NCBI GenBank assembly: GCA_016860845.1
Contig: BOKF01000013.1
Location: 131,536 to 195,535 of the forward strand
Source of the DNA: Chloroflexota bacterium
Lineage (GTDB): Bacteria > Chloroflexota > Anaerolineae > 4572-78 > J111
DNA: 64,000 bases
Direction of reading: 5' to 3'
Part shown: positions 51,811 through 60,570 of the stretch, piece by piece
Position numbering within the stretch: position 1 is the first letter of the stretch
How the letters are laid out: every line of letters starts with the position of its first letter
The notes under the pieces: model-generated
What the model saw: the letters and a program-made list of their open reading frames with translations, nothing else
The model's database searches: none
Told to the model about the DNA's origin: nothing
Translations under genes and position numbers: made by a program

Positions 51811-53613
51811 GTGCCGCCTTTGCAGTACCTACCTTACGTTCTCCCCCTCATCATCGCCGTTGTGACTCAAGGCATCCTGGCTTTTTACGCCTGGCGGCAT
51901 CGCCGTACCCCGGGCGCTAAATCATTTGCGCTCCTGATGGTGGCGCTGTGCGTCTGGAGTGTGGGTTACATCCTGGAACTGTTAAGCGGGGCCAACCTAC
52001 CCCTCAAAGTTTTCTGGGCGAGCGGGAAATATCTGGGGGTTGTGCTTACGCCGCTGGCATGGTTTACCTTCGCCATCGAATACACGGGCCGGGAAACCTG
52101 GCTCACACCTCGGCGGCTGACGTTACTGTCCATCGTGCCCCTGCTTACCTTCATCCTGGCCATGACCAACGGCGTCCATAACCTGGTCTGGAGTCAGGAG
52201 CAGGTGGTCGCAGCCGGCCCGTTCCTGGCCCTGAAGGTCGCTTTTGGACCCTGGTTTTGGGTTCACACGGCCTATTCCTACCTGCTACTTTTGCTGGGTG
52301 CAATCCTGCTTGTCCAGGCCTTGCTCCACCGGCCGCACCTGTATCAGGGGCAGATGACCGGTTTGCTGCTGGGGATGGCTGCCCCCTGGCTGGGCAATGC
52401 CATTTCTATCTTTGACCTCAATCCCATTCCCGATCTTGACTTAACCCCTTTGGCCTTTACCGTTACCGGCCTGATGCTGGCCTGGAGCCTCTTTCGTTTC
52501 CGTTTGCTCGATCTTGCGCCGGTGGCTCGTGAAACCGTTGTGGAGAGCATGAGTGATGGCATGATTGTGCTTGACGTGCAGGCCCAAGTCGTTGATATTA
52601 ACCCCGCCGCCCAACAGATGATTGGGGCGCCAGCATCGCAGGTCATTGGCCGGAAGGCTGCCAATGTTTTTGGGGCCAGACCGGACTTGGTGGAGCGGTA
52701 TCGTCATGTGACCGACGCCCGGGATGAGATCGAGGGGAACGGAGAGTACTACGAACTGCGTCTCTCACCCTTAAAAAACCGGCGAGGGAATATTATTGGC
52801 CGGGTAATTATCCTCAGAAATATTACCGAACGTAAACAGGCTGAGACGGCGCTGGCGCTGGCCCGCGATCAGGCTTTAGAAGCCAGCCGTCTGAAAAGTG
52901 AACTGATGTCGCGGGTTAGCCACGAATTACGGACTCCGCTGGGAGTCATCTTGGGCTACGCCGAGATGCTCCGCTATGGTTCTGATAGTCAGCTAGACGA
53001 GTGGCAGCAGAAAGCTGTCGATGAGATCATTGACAGTACCAACGGCCTGACCGGCTTGGTGAATGAACTACTGGACCAGATTCAGCTTGATGCCCGCGCC
53101 GTCAAGCTGCGCATTGAACCCTTTGCGCCGCAGGAGCTGCTGCGCAAGGTTGAAGCGCAGATGGCCATCTTGGCTCACAACAAAGGGCTGGCCTTTGTCA
53201 CCATCCTTGCGCCCGACCTGCCTGCCACCTTGTCCGGCGACGAAGCCCGCTTACGCCAAATCCTCATTAACCTTATCGGCAACGCGATCAAATTCACCCG
53301 GACCGGCACGATCCGGATACGCCTCTACTGTCTCGATGCCGAGCACTGGGCGATAGAAGTGACCGATACGGGTCCCGGCATCCCTAAAGAAGCCCAGCAG
53401 TATATCTTTGAACCCTTCCGGCAGGTAGATGGGTCAATCACGCGTGAACATGGCGGCACCGGGCTGGGGCTGTCCATTGTCAAGCACCTGACCGACCTCT
53501 TGGGCGGTCAGGTTATGCTGGAGAGCCAAATTGGGCAGGGCAGTACCTTTACCGTTGTGCTGCCTCTTGCGCCGTGCCGGAGCCAACAAAATGACCTGTT
53601 ACCCCAGCGCTAA
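51811..53613 (+). CDS. 7TM-PAS sensor histidine kinase
   Basis: A 600-residue membrane kinase. The GTG start is supported by GGAGG 4 nt upstream. Residues 1-225 form the seven-helix N-terminal sensor of the histidine kinase 7TM family (YVLPLIIAVVTQGILAFYAW; FWASGKYLGVVLTPLAWFTF). A PAS domain (~235-345) follows (VESMSDGMIVLDVQAQVVDI, then RVIILRNITERKQAE). The H-box is SRVSHELRTPLGVILGYAEM with His near 371. The ATPase domain has LINLIGNAIKFTRTGTI, DTGPGIPKE, FRQVDGSITREHGGTGLGLS. Its regulator is not encoded next to it. It starts 17 nt after the radical SAM gene. Confidence 0.93.
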   Translation: MPPLQYLPYVLPLIIAVVTQGILAFYAWRHRRTPGAKSFALLMVALCVWSVGYILELLSGANLPLKVFWASGKYLGVVLTPLAWFTFAIEYTGRETWLTPRRLTLLSIVPLLTFILAMTNGVHNLVWSQEQVVAAGPFLALKVAFGPWFWVHTAYSYLLLLLGAILLVQALLHRPHLYQGQMTGLLLGMAAPWLGNAISIFDLNPIPDLDLTPLAFTVTGLMLAWSLFRFRLLDLAPVARETVVESMSDGMIVLDVQAQVVDINPAAQQMIGAPASQVIGRKAANVFGARPDLVERYRHVTDARDEIEGNGEYYELRLSPLKNRRGNIIGRVIILRNITERKQAETALALARDQALEASRLKSELMSRVSHELRTPLGVILGYAEMLRYGSDSQLDEWQQKAVDEIIDSTNGLTGLVNELLDQIQLDARAVKLRIEPFAPQELLRKVEAQMAILAHNKGLAFVTILAPDLPATLSGDEARLRQILINLIGNAIKFTRTGTIRIRLYCLDAEHWAIEVTDTGPGIPKEAQQYIFEPFRQVDGSITREHGGTGLGLSIVKHLTDLLGGQVMLESQIGQGSTFTVVLPLAPCRSQQNDLLPQR

Positions 53614-53653
53614 CGGGTAAATACTGGACTTTTAGCTTTAGAGGGAGAAAATT

Positions 53654-54643
53654 ATGAAAGTTTTATTTATCGGCGGTACCGGCAAGATCAGCTCGGCCTG
53701 CGCCCAGTTGGCCGTGGAACGCGGCATCGAGCTTTACCTGTTAAATCGGGGGCAAACCTCGGCCAGGCCGGCGCCCGCGGCGGCCCGCATCTTACCGGGC
53801 GACATTCGCGATAAAGGGTCGGCCAGCCAGGCTCTAGGGGATTTGACCTTTGAGGCGGTGGTCAATTGGATCGCTTTCACGCCTGAGCACATCGAGCTGG
53901 ACCTTGATCTCTTCCGCGGCCGCACCCGCCAATACATCTTTATCAGTTCCGCTTCCGTCTACCAGACGCCGCCGGTCAACTTGCCCATCACCGAATCGAC
54001 CCCGTTGGACAACCCCTACTGGGAGTACTCACGGGCCAAGATTGCCTGTGAAGACAGATTGGTCCAGGCTTACCGCCAGGAAAAATTCCCCATGACCATC
54101 GTCCGCCCCTCGCATACCTATGATAAAACCATGCTGCCCTTTACCGGGGGTTATACCGTGGTTGACCGCATGCGTAAAGGTAAAAAGGTCATCGTTCATG
54201 GCGACGGCACGTCGTTGTGGACCTTGACCCATCATCGCGATTTTGCTAAAGGGTTCGTCGGCCTGTTGGGGAACAATCACGCCGTTGGCGAGGCCTTCCA
54301 CATCACTTCAGACGAGTTACTGACCTGGAACCAGATTTTTGAAATCGTGGCCAGGGCTGCCGGCGTTGAAGCCCGCTTGGTTCACATTCCCTCGGATTTT
54401 ATCGCCGCTTTCGATCCGAGCTGGGGGGCGGGTCTCCTGGGCGACAAGAGCCACAGTGTGATTTTTGACAACACCAAGATAAAACGGGTTGTGCCGGACT
54501 TTGCGGCGGCCATCCCCTACGTTCGCGGCGCTGAGGAAGTTATCGGCTGGTATGACGCCGACCCGGCCCGCCAGCAGGTTGACGAAGCCTTGGACCAATT
54601 GATGGATCGGATTGTTGCGGCTTATGAGTCGGCCTGGCCGTAA
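53654..54643 (+). CDS. NAD-dependent epimerase/dehydratase (extended SDR)
   Basis: A 329-residue SDR-family enzyme. AGGGAG precedes the ATG. The Rossmann motif is FIGGTGKISSACAQL at the N-terminus. The catalytic region has ISSASVYQTP with the W-E-Y-S-R-A-K-I motif giving Tyr and Lys (Y-x-x-x-K) near residue 125. Substrate positions include FTGGYTVVDRMRKGKKVIVHGDGTSLWTLTHH-type segments typical of nucleotide-sugar or chloroplast-stem-loop-binding-like SDRs. The sequence cannot tell the substrate. It is probably an isolated gene after the kinase, with no sugar operon nearby. Confidence 0.88.
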   Translation: MKVLFIGGTGKISSACAQLAVERGIELYLLNRGQTSARPAPAAARILPGDIRDKGSASQALGDLTFEAVVNWIAFTPEHIELDLDLFRGRTRQYIFISSASVYQTPPVNLPITESTPLDNPYWEYSRAKIACEDRLVQAYRQEKFPMTIVRPSHTYDKTMLPFTGGYTVVDRMRKGKKVIVHGDGTSLWTLTHHRDFAKGFVGLLGNNHAVGEAFHITSDELLTWNQIFEIVARAAGVEARLVHIPSDFIAAFDPSWGAGLLGDKSHSVIFDNTKIKRVVPDFAAAIPYVRGAEEVIGWYDADPARQQVDEALDQLMDRIVAAYESAWP

Positions 54644-54668
54644 AAAGTGCCACGGCTTCGGGGCAGCG

Positions 54669-55208
54669 CTATTGGATCGCCACGGCAATAAAAGGTAAGT
54701 TTCTCAGCTTCTCATCCAAATCCAGGCCATAGCCAAAGACAAACTTATCCGGGATGGTGAAGCCGACGTAATCCACCGGAATATCCACCCGGCGGCGCTC
54801 TTTTTTGTCGAGGAGCGTGCAGATTTTCAAGCTGCCCGGCTGCCTGGCCCGCAGAATATTGGTGATGTAAGTGAGGGTGTGGCCGGTATCCACAATATCT
54901 TCCACAATCAATACATGACGCCCGGCAATCGGCTCATCCAAATCCTTCAAGATGCGCACCACGCCGGTTGACTCGCGGACTTCTTTGCCGTAGCTGGACA
55001 CGGCCAGAAAATCAATCTCATGGGGAATTGAAAGCTGGCGCATCAAATCGGTCAGAAACAAGACGCCCCCTTTCAAAATGCACAGCAATAACAAATCCTG
55101 GCCGGCGTAATCGGTCGAAATTTGCCGGCCTAATTCTTTGATCCGGTTTTGCAAATCGTGTTCGCTGATCAGAGTTTCGTAAGGGATGTTGTAATTTGCT
55201 TCCATCAT
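54669..55208 (-). CDS. hpt: hypoxanthine-guanine phosphoribosyltransferase
   Basis: A 179-residue purine-salvage enzyme converting hypoxanthine or guanine with PRPP to IMP/GMP. The PRPP motif VLIVEDIVDTGHTLTYI is intact near residue 100, with the catalytic region VLFLTDLMRQL and the base-binding K-x(n)-D-Y-V-G-F (VDYVGFTIPDKFVFGYGLD). Two adjacent ATGs (55208 and 55205) follow GAGGA, and either may be used. It lies 12 nt downstream of the CBS hemolysin-family gene, so it is probably co-transcribed. Confidence 0.95.
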   Translation of the reverse strand: MMEANYNIPYETLISEHDLQNRIKELGRQISTDYAGQDLLLLCILKGGVLFLTDLMRQLSIPHEIDFLAVSSYGKEVRESTGVVRILKDLDEPIAGRHVLIVEDIVDTGHTLTYITNILRARQPGSLKICTLLDKKERRRVDIPVDYVGFTIPDKFVFGYGLDLDEKLRNLPFIAVAIQ

Positions 55209-55220
55209 TAATTCCTCAGT

Positions 55221-56528
55221 TTATAATTTTTCAGGTAAAGTTTGCCCACTGGCGGGGACAACCAATACTTTATCTACGCGCTTACCGTCCATATCCATCA
55301 CTTCAAAGCGCAGGCCGGCCCAGTGAAAATGGTCGCCGGCCGTCGGCACCCGCCCCAGCAGCATCATGACAAAGCCTCCCAGCGTTTGATAATAATCATG
55401 CTCCTCTTCCGGCAAGGTCCCAAGATCAAAAATTTCCTTAAACTCCTCCACTGCCAACGCCCCATCCAGCAGCCAGGAGCCGTCCTGGCGCTGAACAGCT
55501 TGCGGTTCGCTCACCTCGACCTCACCGACAATCGCCTCCAAAATATCATGGAGCGTGACCAGGCCCTGTGTACCACCATATTCATCAATCACCAGGGCCA
55601 AATGGGGTTGGCTTCCCCTGAATAACTCCAGCACCTGGAAAGCCAGAACACTTTCGGGCACAAAGATGGGCGAGCGCATCGCATTCTTTAAATCAAGCGG
55701 CTCACCAGCCACACTACGGGCCAACAGATCTTTGGCTCGAACTACGCCCAGTACATTGTCAAGACTGCCGCGACAAACTGGAAACCGCGAATAGCCGCTC
55801 TCAGTTATTTTTGCGACTATCTCCTGAGGTGAGTCGTCCAGGTCAAGCCAGACAATTTCCGGGCGTGGGGTCATCAAATCAAAGGCCCGCTGATCGTTCA
55901 GCCGGAATACCGCCTCGACCATGTCCTGTTCGGCCACTTCAAATACTCCCGCCTGCGTGCCTTGTTGAATCAAAACCCTGATCTCTTCTTCAGTTATGGG
56001 CGGTTCGGTGGAGGGCTTTACCCCCAGCAGGCGCAGGACGGCCTCGGTCGAAACGCTTAAGACATAGACGGCTGGATTAACCACGGCGGACAGAAAGTTC
56101 ATAGGCGCTGCTACTAAACCGGCAATGACTTCGGGGTTCCGTAAAGCCAGGCGCTTTGGCACCAGTTCGCCGATAATAAGCGAGAGATAGGTCAGGACGA
56201 CAACCATTATAATCAGGCTAATCGCCCGGCTGTACGGCGCCAGCCAGGGCACACGCTCCAGCAAGGTTTCCAGGTCATCGGCCAGTGTTGCCTCGCCAAA
56301 CGCGCCGGCCAGGATACCGATGAGGGTAATGCCGACCTGCACCGTTGAGAGAAAGCGGTTGGGGTTCTGGGCTAAGGCCAGCGCCGCCCGCGCCCGCGCA
56401 TCGCCCATGTTAGCCTGCTGCTGCAGCTTGGCTTTACGCGCCGAGATAACCGCCGCCTCAGACATGGCAAATATCCCATTCGCTACCGTCAGCAAAATAA
56501 TTATCAGGATTGCAGTTAGCAAGTTCAC
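55221..56528 (-). CDS. CNNM/HlyC-CorC-family membrane protein
   Basis: A 435-residue protein with a DUF21/CNNM transmembrane domain (~1-190, four TM helices, NGIFAMSEAAVISARKAKL), two CBS domains (~205-325, MTPRPEIVWLDLDDSPQEIV; LVIDEYGGTQGLVTLHDILE) and a CorC_HlyC domain (345-435, DGALAVEEFKEIF, then GDHFHWAGLRFEVMDMDGKR). The start is GTG 56528 with AGGAG touching it; TTG 56522 has better spacing and is an alternative. CNNM relatives act in Mg2+ export/homeostasis. Old hemolysin naming is not supported here. Confidence 0.92.
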   Translation of the reverse strand: MNLLTAILIIILLTVANGIFAMSEAAVISARKAKLQQQANMGDARARAALALAQNPNRFLSTVQVGITLIGILAGAFGEATLADDLETLLERVPWLAPYSRAISLIIMVVVLTYLSLIIGELVPKRLALRNPEVIAGLVAAPMNFLSAVVNPAVYVLSVSTEAVLRLLGVKPSTEPPITEEEIRVLIQQGTQAGVFEVAEQDMVEAVFRLNDQRAFDLMTPRPEIVWLDLDDSPQEIVAKITESGYSRFPVCRGSLDNVLGVVRAKDLLARSVAGEPLDLKNAMRSPIFVPESVLAFQVLELFRGSQPHLALVIDEYGGTQGLVTLHDILEAIVGEVEVSEPQAVQRQDGSWLLDGALAVEEFKEIFDLGTLPEEEHDYYQTLGGFVMMLLGRVPTAGDHFHWAGLRFEVMDMDGKRVDKVLVVPASGQTLPEKL

Positions 56529-56537
56529 TCCTTCAAT

Positions 56538-58019
56538 TCAAAAACCAACAAATCGCCCGTATACGCCATCGAGAGTAGTTCTATCGGGGGCAATCACTAA
56601 CAAAACTCGTTGCCCAACCCGGCTGAGTAAGGTCACGCTGCTTTTCTCTGTCCATAAGGTAGCGCTGCCGGCAGAGTACGGCTCCAACTGCCCGCCGCGC
56701 AGTTTCATCAAGGCGGCAAAGGCGTTCACAAATTCAGCCGCCTCGGCTTCTGTTGCCCAGATAGAAGACTCGGCCAGCAAGCGCCGGTTGGCCGAGTCAA
56801 CCCAGAGGGTATAGGCGTCGCCATCCCAACCCGCCGCGCCGTTGATGGCCGTCGGCTGGTCCACCCGGTCAACCAGCCAGACCAGAAAACCGGCCTCGCC
56901 CAGCACATCCCGATCAATTTCACGCCAGCCGCTGCCCAGGGCCGGGGCCAGATCAGGCAGATTGACCGGCGTCGGCAGTTCACCCGCCAGATATTTTTCC
57001 GGGTGCATCACCTGTTCCGAAGAGACCGGCAGCTTCTGATAAGCCTGATTGACCAAATCCCAGGAGAAGTCACCTTGAATAAAAAGATAAAGCACAAAGT
57101 ATTCGCCGGCAGTATAAGGGAAATAGGTAAAAATCCCTAAAGCCGGCGAGACTCCTTCGAGTTGGGGATGCTCGCGAAAGAGGTAGCGGTAAATATTATA
57201 GTCAAGCTCATCTTGACCAATATTCTGCCGGGTAAACAAATCTTCGACCAGCCGGGCGTCCCCTTCGGGCAGTGAGCGAGCCGCCAGCAGGGCATCGCCC
57301 GAAAGCTGCTCCGCAAAAACATGCTTCAGATCAAAATGGTAATCCTGGAGCGCATGCACATACTCGTGGGCAAAGGTCATCTCCTCCTCGGCAAACATGT
57401 TGACCGACTCGGCGATAATGTACATGATCTTTTCTTTGGGGGTGTAATAGCCCAGCAGCAGATCGGTCTGTGAATCAAAAGCTGCCTGCACCAAATCCAC
57501 CTCCGGCTCAATCAAATTCAGCGCCCGATAAAACTCCTGCTGGGTCTGTACCGCTTCCAGAGCAGCTACGTCAAAAGAGCTGTCGCGCCACTGGTCCTGC
57601 AACTGGCGGCGGGTTAAAAACTCGATGGGCACAGCCGTAGGTAGAGCAAGCTGGCGATACAGCTCCACAAACTGGACAATCTGCCCAATCTTATCCTTAT
57701 TGATGAAGGCCGGAGCGACCACGTAAGTGGCTGTTGGCGAGGGTGCAGCCAGGGGAACCGTTGCACTCGGTGGGGCAGTTGGGCTGGGGGAATTGACTGG
57801 CGGCGGGGTGCTGGTCGGGGGAGGCGGCGGCGGAGCAGTGGCCTCTGGGGAGGGGGCTGCCGGAGGAGGTACGACCGCGACCGCTGGCGGCTGTAAATTA
57901 TAGTCAAGCGTGCTGGCAACCAGCCCGGTCCCGGCACAAATGCCACACAGAATACAGGTCAGAAGGCCCAAAACAATGAACTGAAAGGGAGTAAAGCGGA
58001 TGTTTTTGAAGTTAGACAC
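56538..58019 (-). CDS. secreted HExxH metallopeptidase-like protein with Pro-rich linker
   Basis: A 493-residue protein. GTG 58019 is assumed as start (a TTG at 58031 is possible; neither has a clear ribosome site). An N-terminal TM segment (~9-33) is followed by a Pro/Ser/Thr linker (~45-95). The catalytic motif MTFAHEYVHALQDYHF (HExxH, near 220) is typical of a Zn-peptidase. The third ligand may be in the Glu-rich EGDARLVEDLF some 30 residues later. The C-terminal half has no recognised domain. It resembles the protease at 18422 in plan but not in sequence. It is 9 nt upstream of the CNNM-family gene. Confidence 0.8.
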   Translation of the reverse strand: MSNFKNIRFTPFQFIVLGLLTCILCGICAGTGLVASTLDYNLQPPAVAVVPPPAAPSPEATAPPPPPPTSTPPPVNSPSPTAPPSATVPLAAPSPTATYVVAPAFINKDKIGQIVQFVELYRQLALPTAVPIEFLTRRQLQDQWRDSSFDVAALEAVQTQQEFYRALNLIEPEVDLVQAAFDSQTDLLLGYYTPKEKIMYIIAESVNMFAEEEMTFAHEYVHALQDYHFDLKHVFAEQLSGDALLAARSLPEGDARLVEDLFTRQNIGQDELDYNIYRYLFREHPQLEGVSPALGIFTYFPYTAGEYFVLYLFIQGDFSWDLVNQAYQKLPVSSEQVMHPEKYLAGELPTPVNLPDLAPALGSGWREIDRDVLGEAGFLVWLVDRVDQPTAINGAAGWDGDAYTLWVDSANRRLLAESSIWATEAEAAEFVNAFAALMKLRGGQLEPYSAGSATLWTEKSSVTLLSRVGQRVLLVIAPDRTTLDGVYGRFVGF

Positions 58020-58063
58020 ATGAACTCGCAATGGAAGTTATAATTGGGTTAGAAATAATCTAA

Positions 58064-58130
58064 GAGGTGCGACGCACTTGATCCAAGACAGCCTGGCTCC
58101 CATCAAATCGAATCAAGTGCGTTGCACCTC
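58064..58130. repeat. near-perfect 19-bp inverted repeat
   Basis: GAGGTGCGACGCACTTGAT (58064-58082) pairs with 58112-58130 with one mismatch around a 29-nt loop. It lies 1 nt before the rph stop and may terminate rph or separate the two minus-strand genes. Confidence 0.85.
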
Positions 58131-58853
58131 CTACAATCGGGTTAAAAGTTCAGCCTGCTGCGCCAGGAGTTGCTCAATCCCCTGCCGGGCCAGGGCAACC
58201 AAACCCAGCAGAGTTTCCTGGTCAAAAGGAGTCTTCTCTGCCGTGCCCTGAATTTCGACGAATTTGCCTGCGCCGGTCATGACCATGTTGAAATCAACTT
58301 CAGCCGCAGAGTCTTCCTCATAGCACAAATCCAGTAGCAACTCGCTGCCAACCACTCCCACACTGACCGCCGCTACCGGTGTAATCAGCACACTGGCCGG
58401 AACCTGATACGCCTTGATCAGCTTTTGCAGGGCGATGGCCACGGCGACGTAACCGCCGGTAATGCTCGCGGTGCGCGTGCCGCCGTCGGCTTGAATGACG
58501 TCGCAGTCAAGGGTCAGGGTGCGCGCGCCTAACTTATCCACATCCACCACGGCCCGCAGGGCCCGGCCAATCAGCCGCCGGATTTCCTGGGAGCGGGCAT
58601 CCTCGCTGCCCTGCCGCCGGGAGATACGCCGGTGGGTCGAGCGCGGCAGCATGGCATATTCGGCGGTCAGCCAGCCCCCGCCGGACTCCTCGCGCCAGGA
58701 CGGCACCTTGTCCTCGATGGTGGCATTGCACAACACCCGTGTGTTGCCGGTTTCGATCAGCACGCTGCCTTCAGCGTAAGCGGTAAAATGCGGGGTAAAT
58801 TTGACGGGACGAAGTTGGTCGTTGAGACGGTGATCTAAACGAGGCATTCTCAT
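58131..58853 (-). CDS. rph: ribonuclease PH
   Basis: A 240-residue phosphorolytic 3'-5' exoribonuclease that trims tRNA 3' ends. Motifs are NDQLRPVKFTPHFTAYAEGS at the N-terminus, ISRRQGSEDARSQEIRRLIG, LDCDVIQADGGTRTASITGG near 120 and GTAEKTPFDQETLLGL near 205. The length is standard. Two nearby ATGs (58853 and 58847) share the same AGGA site, and the second has better spacing. There is no rdgB gene next to it, the usual neighbour in many bacteria. Confidence 0.95.
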   Translation of the reverse strand: MRMPRLDHRLNDQLRPVKFTPHFTAYAEGSVLIETGNTRVLCNATIEDKVPSWREESGGGWLTAEYAMLPRSTHRRISRRQGSEDARSQEIRRLIGRALRAVVDVDKLGARTLTLDCDVIQADGGTRTASITGGYVAVAIALQKLIKAYQVPASVLITPVAAVSVGVVGSELLLDLCYEEDSAAEVDFNMVMTGAGKFVEIQGTAEKTPFDQETLLGLVALARQGIEQLLAQQAELLTRL

Positions 58854-58947
58854 TCCTGCCTTTATTCAATTGAAACTTTTGCAGCATTGGGACGTATAGG
58901 GTTTCGGAGTTGATTGATAAGATTTATCATAAAAAGGGAGAAAACCG

Positions 58948-59280
58948 ATGATTTCACATACTGTTCTGGACAACGGCGTGCATCTGGTCAATTTGGAGCA
59001 GCCCCTGCATGCCAGCCAGGCCCGGGAGACGATGCAGCTTTTCCGGGAAATGTCCCAGCAAGGGGCCGAAAAAGTGATTGTTAATCTGGAGAAAGTACCT
59101 TTTATTGACAGCCACGGCCTGGCTGCCCTGGTGGTCGGCCTGAAAATCTTTGACGACGGCGAAAAACTGCGGCTGGTCGCGCCCCAAGATCAACCCAGAC
59201 TGTTGTTTGAGTTGACCATGTTCGACCAGATTTTCCACATTACCGAGAACGTAGCCGAAGCAAAACAGACGCTAAACTAA
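58948..59280 (+). CDS. STAS-domain anti-sigma factor antagonist-like protein
   Basis: A 110-residue SpoIIAA-type STAS protein with GGGAG before the ATG. The phospho-acceptor context KVPFIDSHGLAALVVGLKIF has the invariant D-S with Ser near residue 52. In partner switching this Ser would be phosphorylated by a kinase and dephosphorylated by a PP2C enzyme such as the one at 25301. No anti-sigma kinase gene is beside it. It stands alone between rph (divergent) and the SPFH gene (convergent). Confidence 0.93.
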   Translation: MISHTVLDNGVHLVNLEQPLHASQARETMQLFREMSQQGAEKVIVNLEKVPFIDSHGLAALVVGLKIFDDGEKLRLVAPQDQPRLLFELTMFDQIFHITENVAEAKQTLN

Positions 59281-59293
59281 AGGATAAGAATTT

Positions 59294-59359
59294 ACCGCAG
59301 AGACGCAGAGGCACGGAGTTTTTATAATTTTTTCCTCCGCATCTCTGTGTCTCTGTGGT
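59294..59359. repeat. CCGCAGAGACGCAGAGG-family inverted repeat
   Basis: 25-nt arms (59294-59318 and 59335-59359) match at about 20 positions, most differences allowing G-U pairs. It is a well-known type of intergenic hairpin in many large bacterial genomes. It lies between the convergent STAS and SPFH genes and could terminate both. Confidence 0.8.
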
Positions 59360-59393
59360 TCAAAACATTTGTGATATTTAGGGTTGCTTTACT

Positions 59394-60464
59394 TCAGCTC
59401 TTCATAAACTCATCAATCGCCGCTCTGCTGATCCGGTACTGGCTGCCAATCTTTTTGGCCTTCAACTGGCCGGAATTGCACAGTTCCACTACATCTTCCA
59501 CCGATACACCCAAATAGGCTGCGGCCTCGGTGACACCCATAATATCGGGGGTCGCGCCGCCTCCTACCGGGGCTGAGGCAGGCGCTGCCGCCGGCTGCCC
59601 CGCCGCTTGCTGCTGTTGCTGCGCCCCAAACATCCCGGCCATCATCTGGCCCAGGCCCATGCCTGCGCCCATCCCGGCTCCCAGGCCGACGCCGGTGCCG
59701 GCCTGGCCGCCGCCCTGCGAAGCTTCCTTAATGGTGTTCATCGCCTGCAACTGCATGTACATCTGCGCATCCAGCAAGCCCATCTGCTGTAACTTCTCGG
59801 CAGAGGTTTCCAGCGGGCTTAGGCCGCCAATGGTGATGCTCTTCAGCAGCAAGCCCAACGCCTCAAACTGATCCTGGGCCTTCACTTTGATGGCCATGGC
59901 CATCTCGTCCATCATCGATTGGGCTTTCATCAGATTGCCGGGGTTGACTTCGGCAAACCAATCCGTCGCCCCTTGAACGATCACGTTGGTCAGGCGTGTC
60001 TTCAGGTCGCGCAGCTCCAGGTAGGCCTGGCCGCCGCCGACCAGCGTATCCACGACCCGCTTGGGGTCTTTGACCTCAAAGCCAAAGGTGCCGTGCGCGC
60101 CCAGCAGTAGCCAGCCAAGGCCCTGAGCAGGGGTCTGCATGGCAATCGGCTGGCGCGTGCCCCAGCCCTCCTGGGGAAACTCGCGCATGGCCACGTAATA
60201 GACCACCGCCGGAAAACTGCCTTTGCCAAAAACCAGGTTGCCCAGCAGGCTGGTCAGCAGGGGCACATTCGCCGTCGTCAAGGTATGGCGGCCCGGCCCA
60301 AACACATCCAGCGACTTGCCATCGCGATAGAACACCGCCGCCTGCCCCTGACCGACCACCAATTGCGCCCCAAACTTAATATTGGCTTCACCCGACTCGG
60401 GAATGCGCTGGACAATCCGCTCCCGCAGCTCCTGGGTTAATTGAATCATTTCCGATAAGGCCAT
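59394..60464 (-). CDS. SPFH-domain protein with C-terminal excisionase-type HTH
   Basis: A 356-residue protein (AAGGAG upstream). Residues ~20-240 are an SPFH/band-7 domain of the YdjI/virion-core-like type (FYRDGKSLDVFGPGRHTLTT, then FGFEVKDPKRVVDTLVGGGQ). A Gly/Met/Gln-rich low-complexity region (~255-300) follows. The end (~303-356) is a MerR/excisionase-like HTH (MGVTEAAAYLGVSVEDVVEL, then GSQYRISRAAIDEFMKS). This C-terminal HTH may bind peptides or DNA. In the SPFH context it more likely targets proteins. It lies downstream of a coiled-coil partner gene (106-nt gap). Confidence 0.85.
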   Translation of the reverse strand: MALSEMIQLTQELRERIVQRIPESGEANIKFGAQLVVGQGQAAVFYRDGKSLDVFGPGRHTLTTANVPLLTSLLGNLVFGKGSFPAVVYYVAMREFPQEGWGTRQPIAMQTPAQGLGWLLLGAHGTFGFEVKDPKRVVDTLVGGGQAYLELRDLKTRLTNVIVQGATDWFAEVNPGNLMKAQSMMDEMAMAIKVKAQDQFEALGLLLKSITIGGLSPLETSAEKLQQMGLLDAQMYMQLQAMNTIKEASQGGGQAGTGVGLGAGMGAGMGLGQMMAGMFGAQQQQQAAGQPAAAPASAPVGGGATPDIMGVTEAAAYLGVSVEDVVELCNSGQLKAKKIGSQYRISRAAIDEFMKS

Positions 60465-60518
60465 CAGATTTTCTCCTTATAGTAATTTACCGGTGCATAT
60501 GATACTTGACTTCTAAGA

Positions 60519-60568
60519 CGTGATGCGTGATGAATTTACTCATAACACCTCACGTTTCACGCATCACG
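60519..60568. repeat. ATGCGTGATG-family inverted repeat, copy 2
   Basis: CGTGATGCGTGA (60519-60530) pairs with TCACGCATCACG (60557-60568). Same repeat family as 27313-27372. It lies 3 nt after the end of the coiled-coil gene and before the SPFH gene. Confidence 0.8.
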
Positions 60569-60570
60569 CA

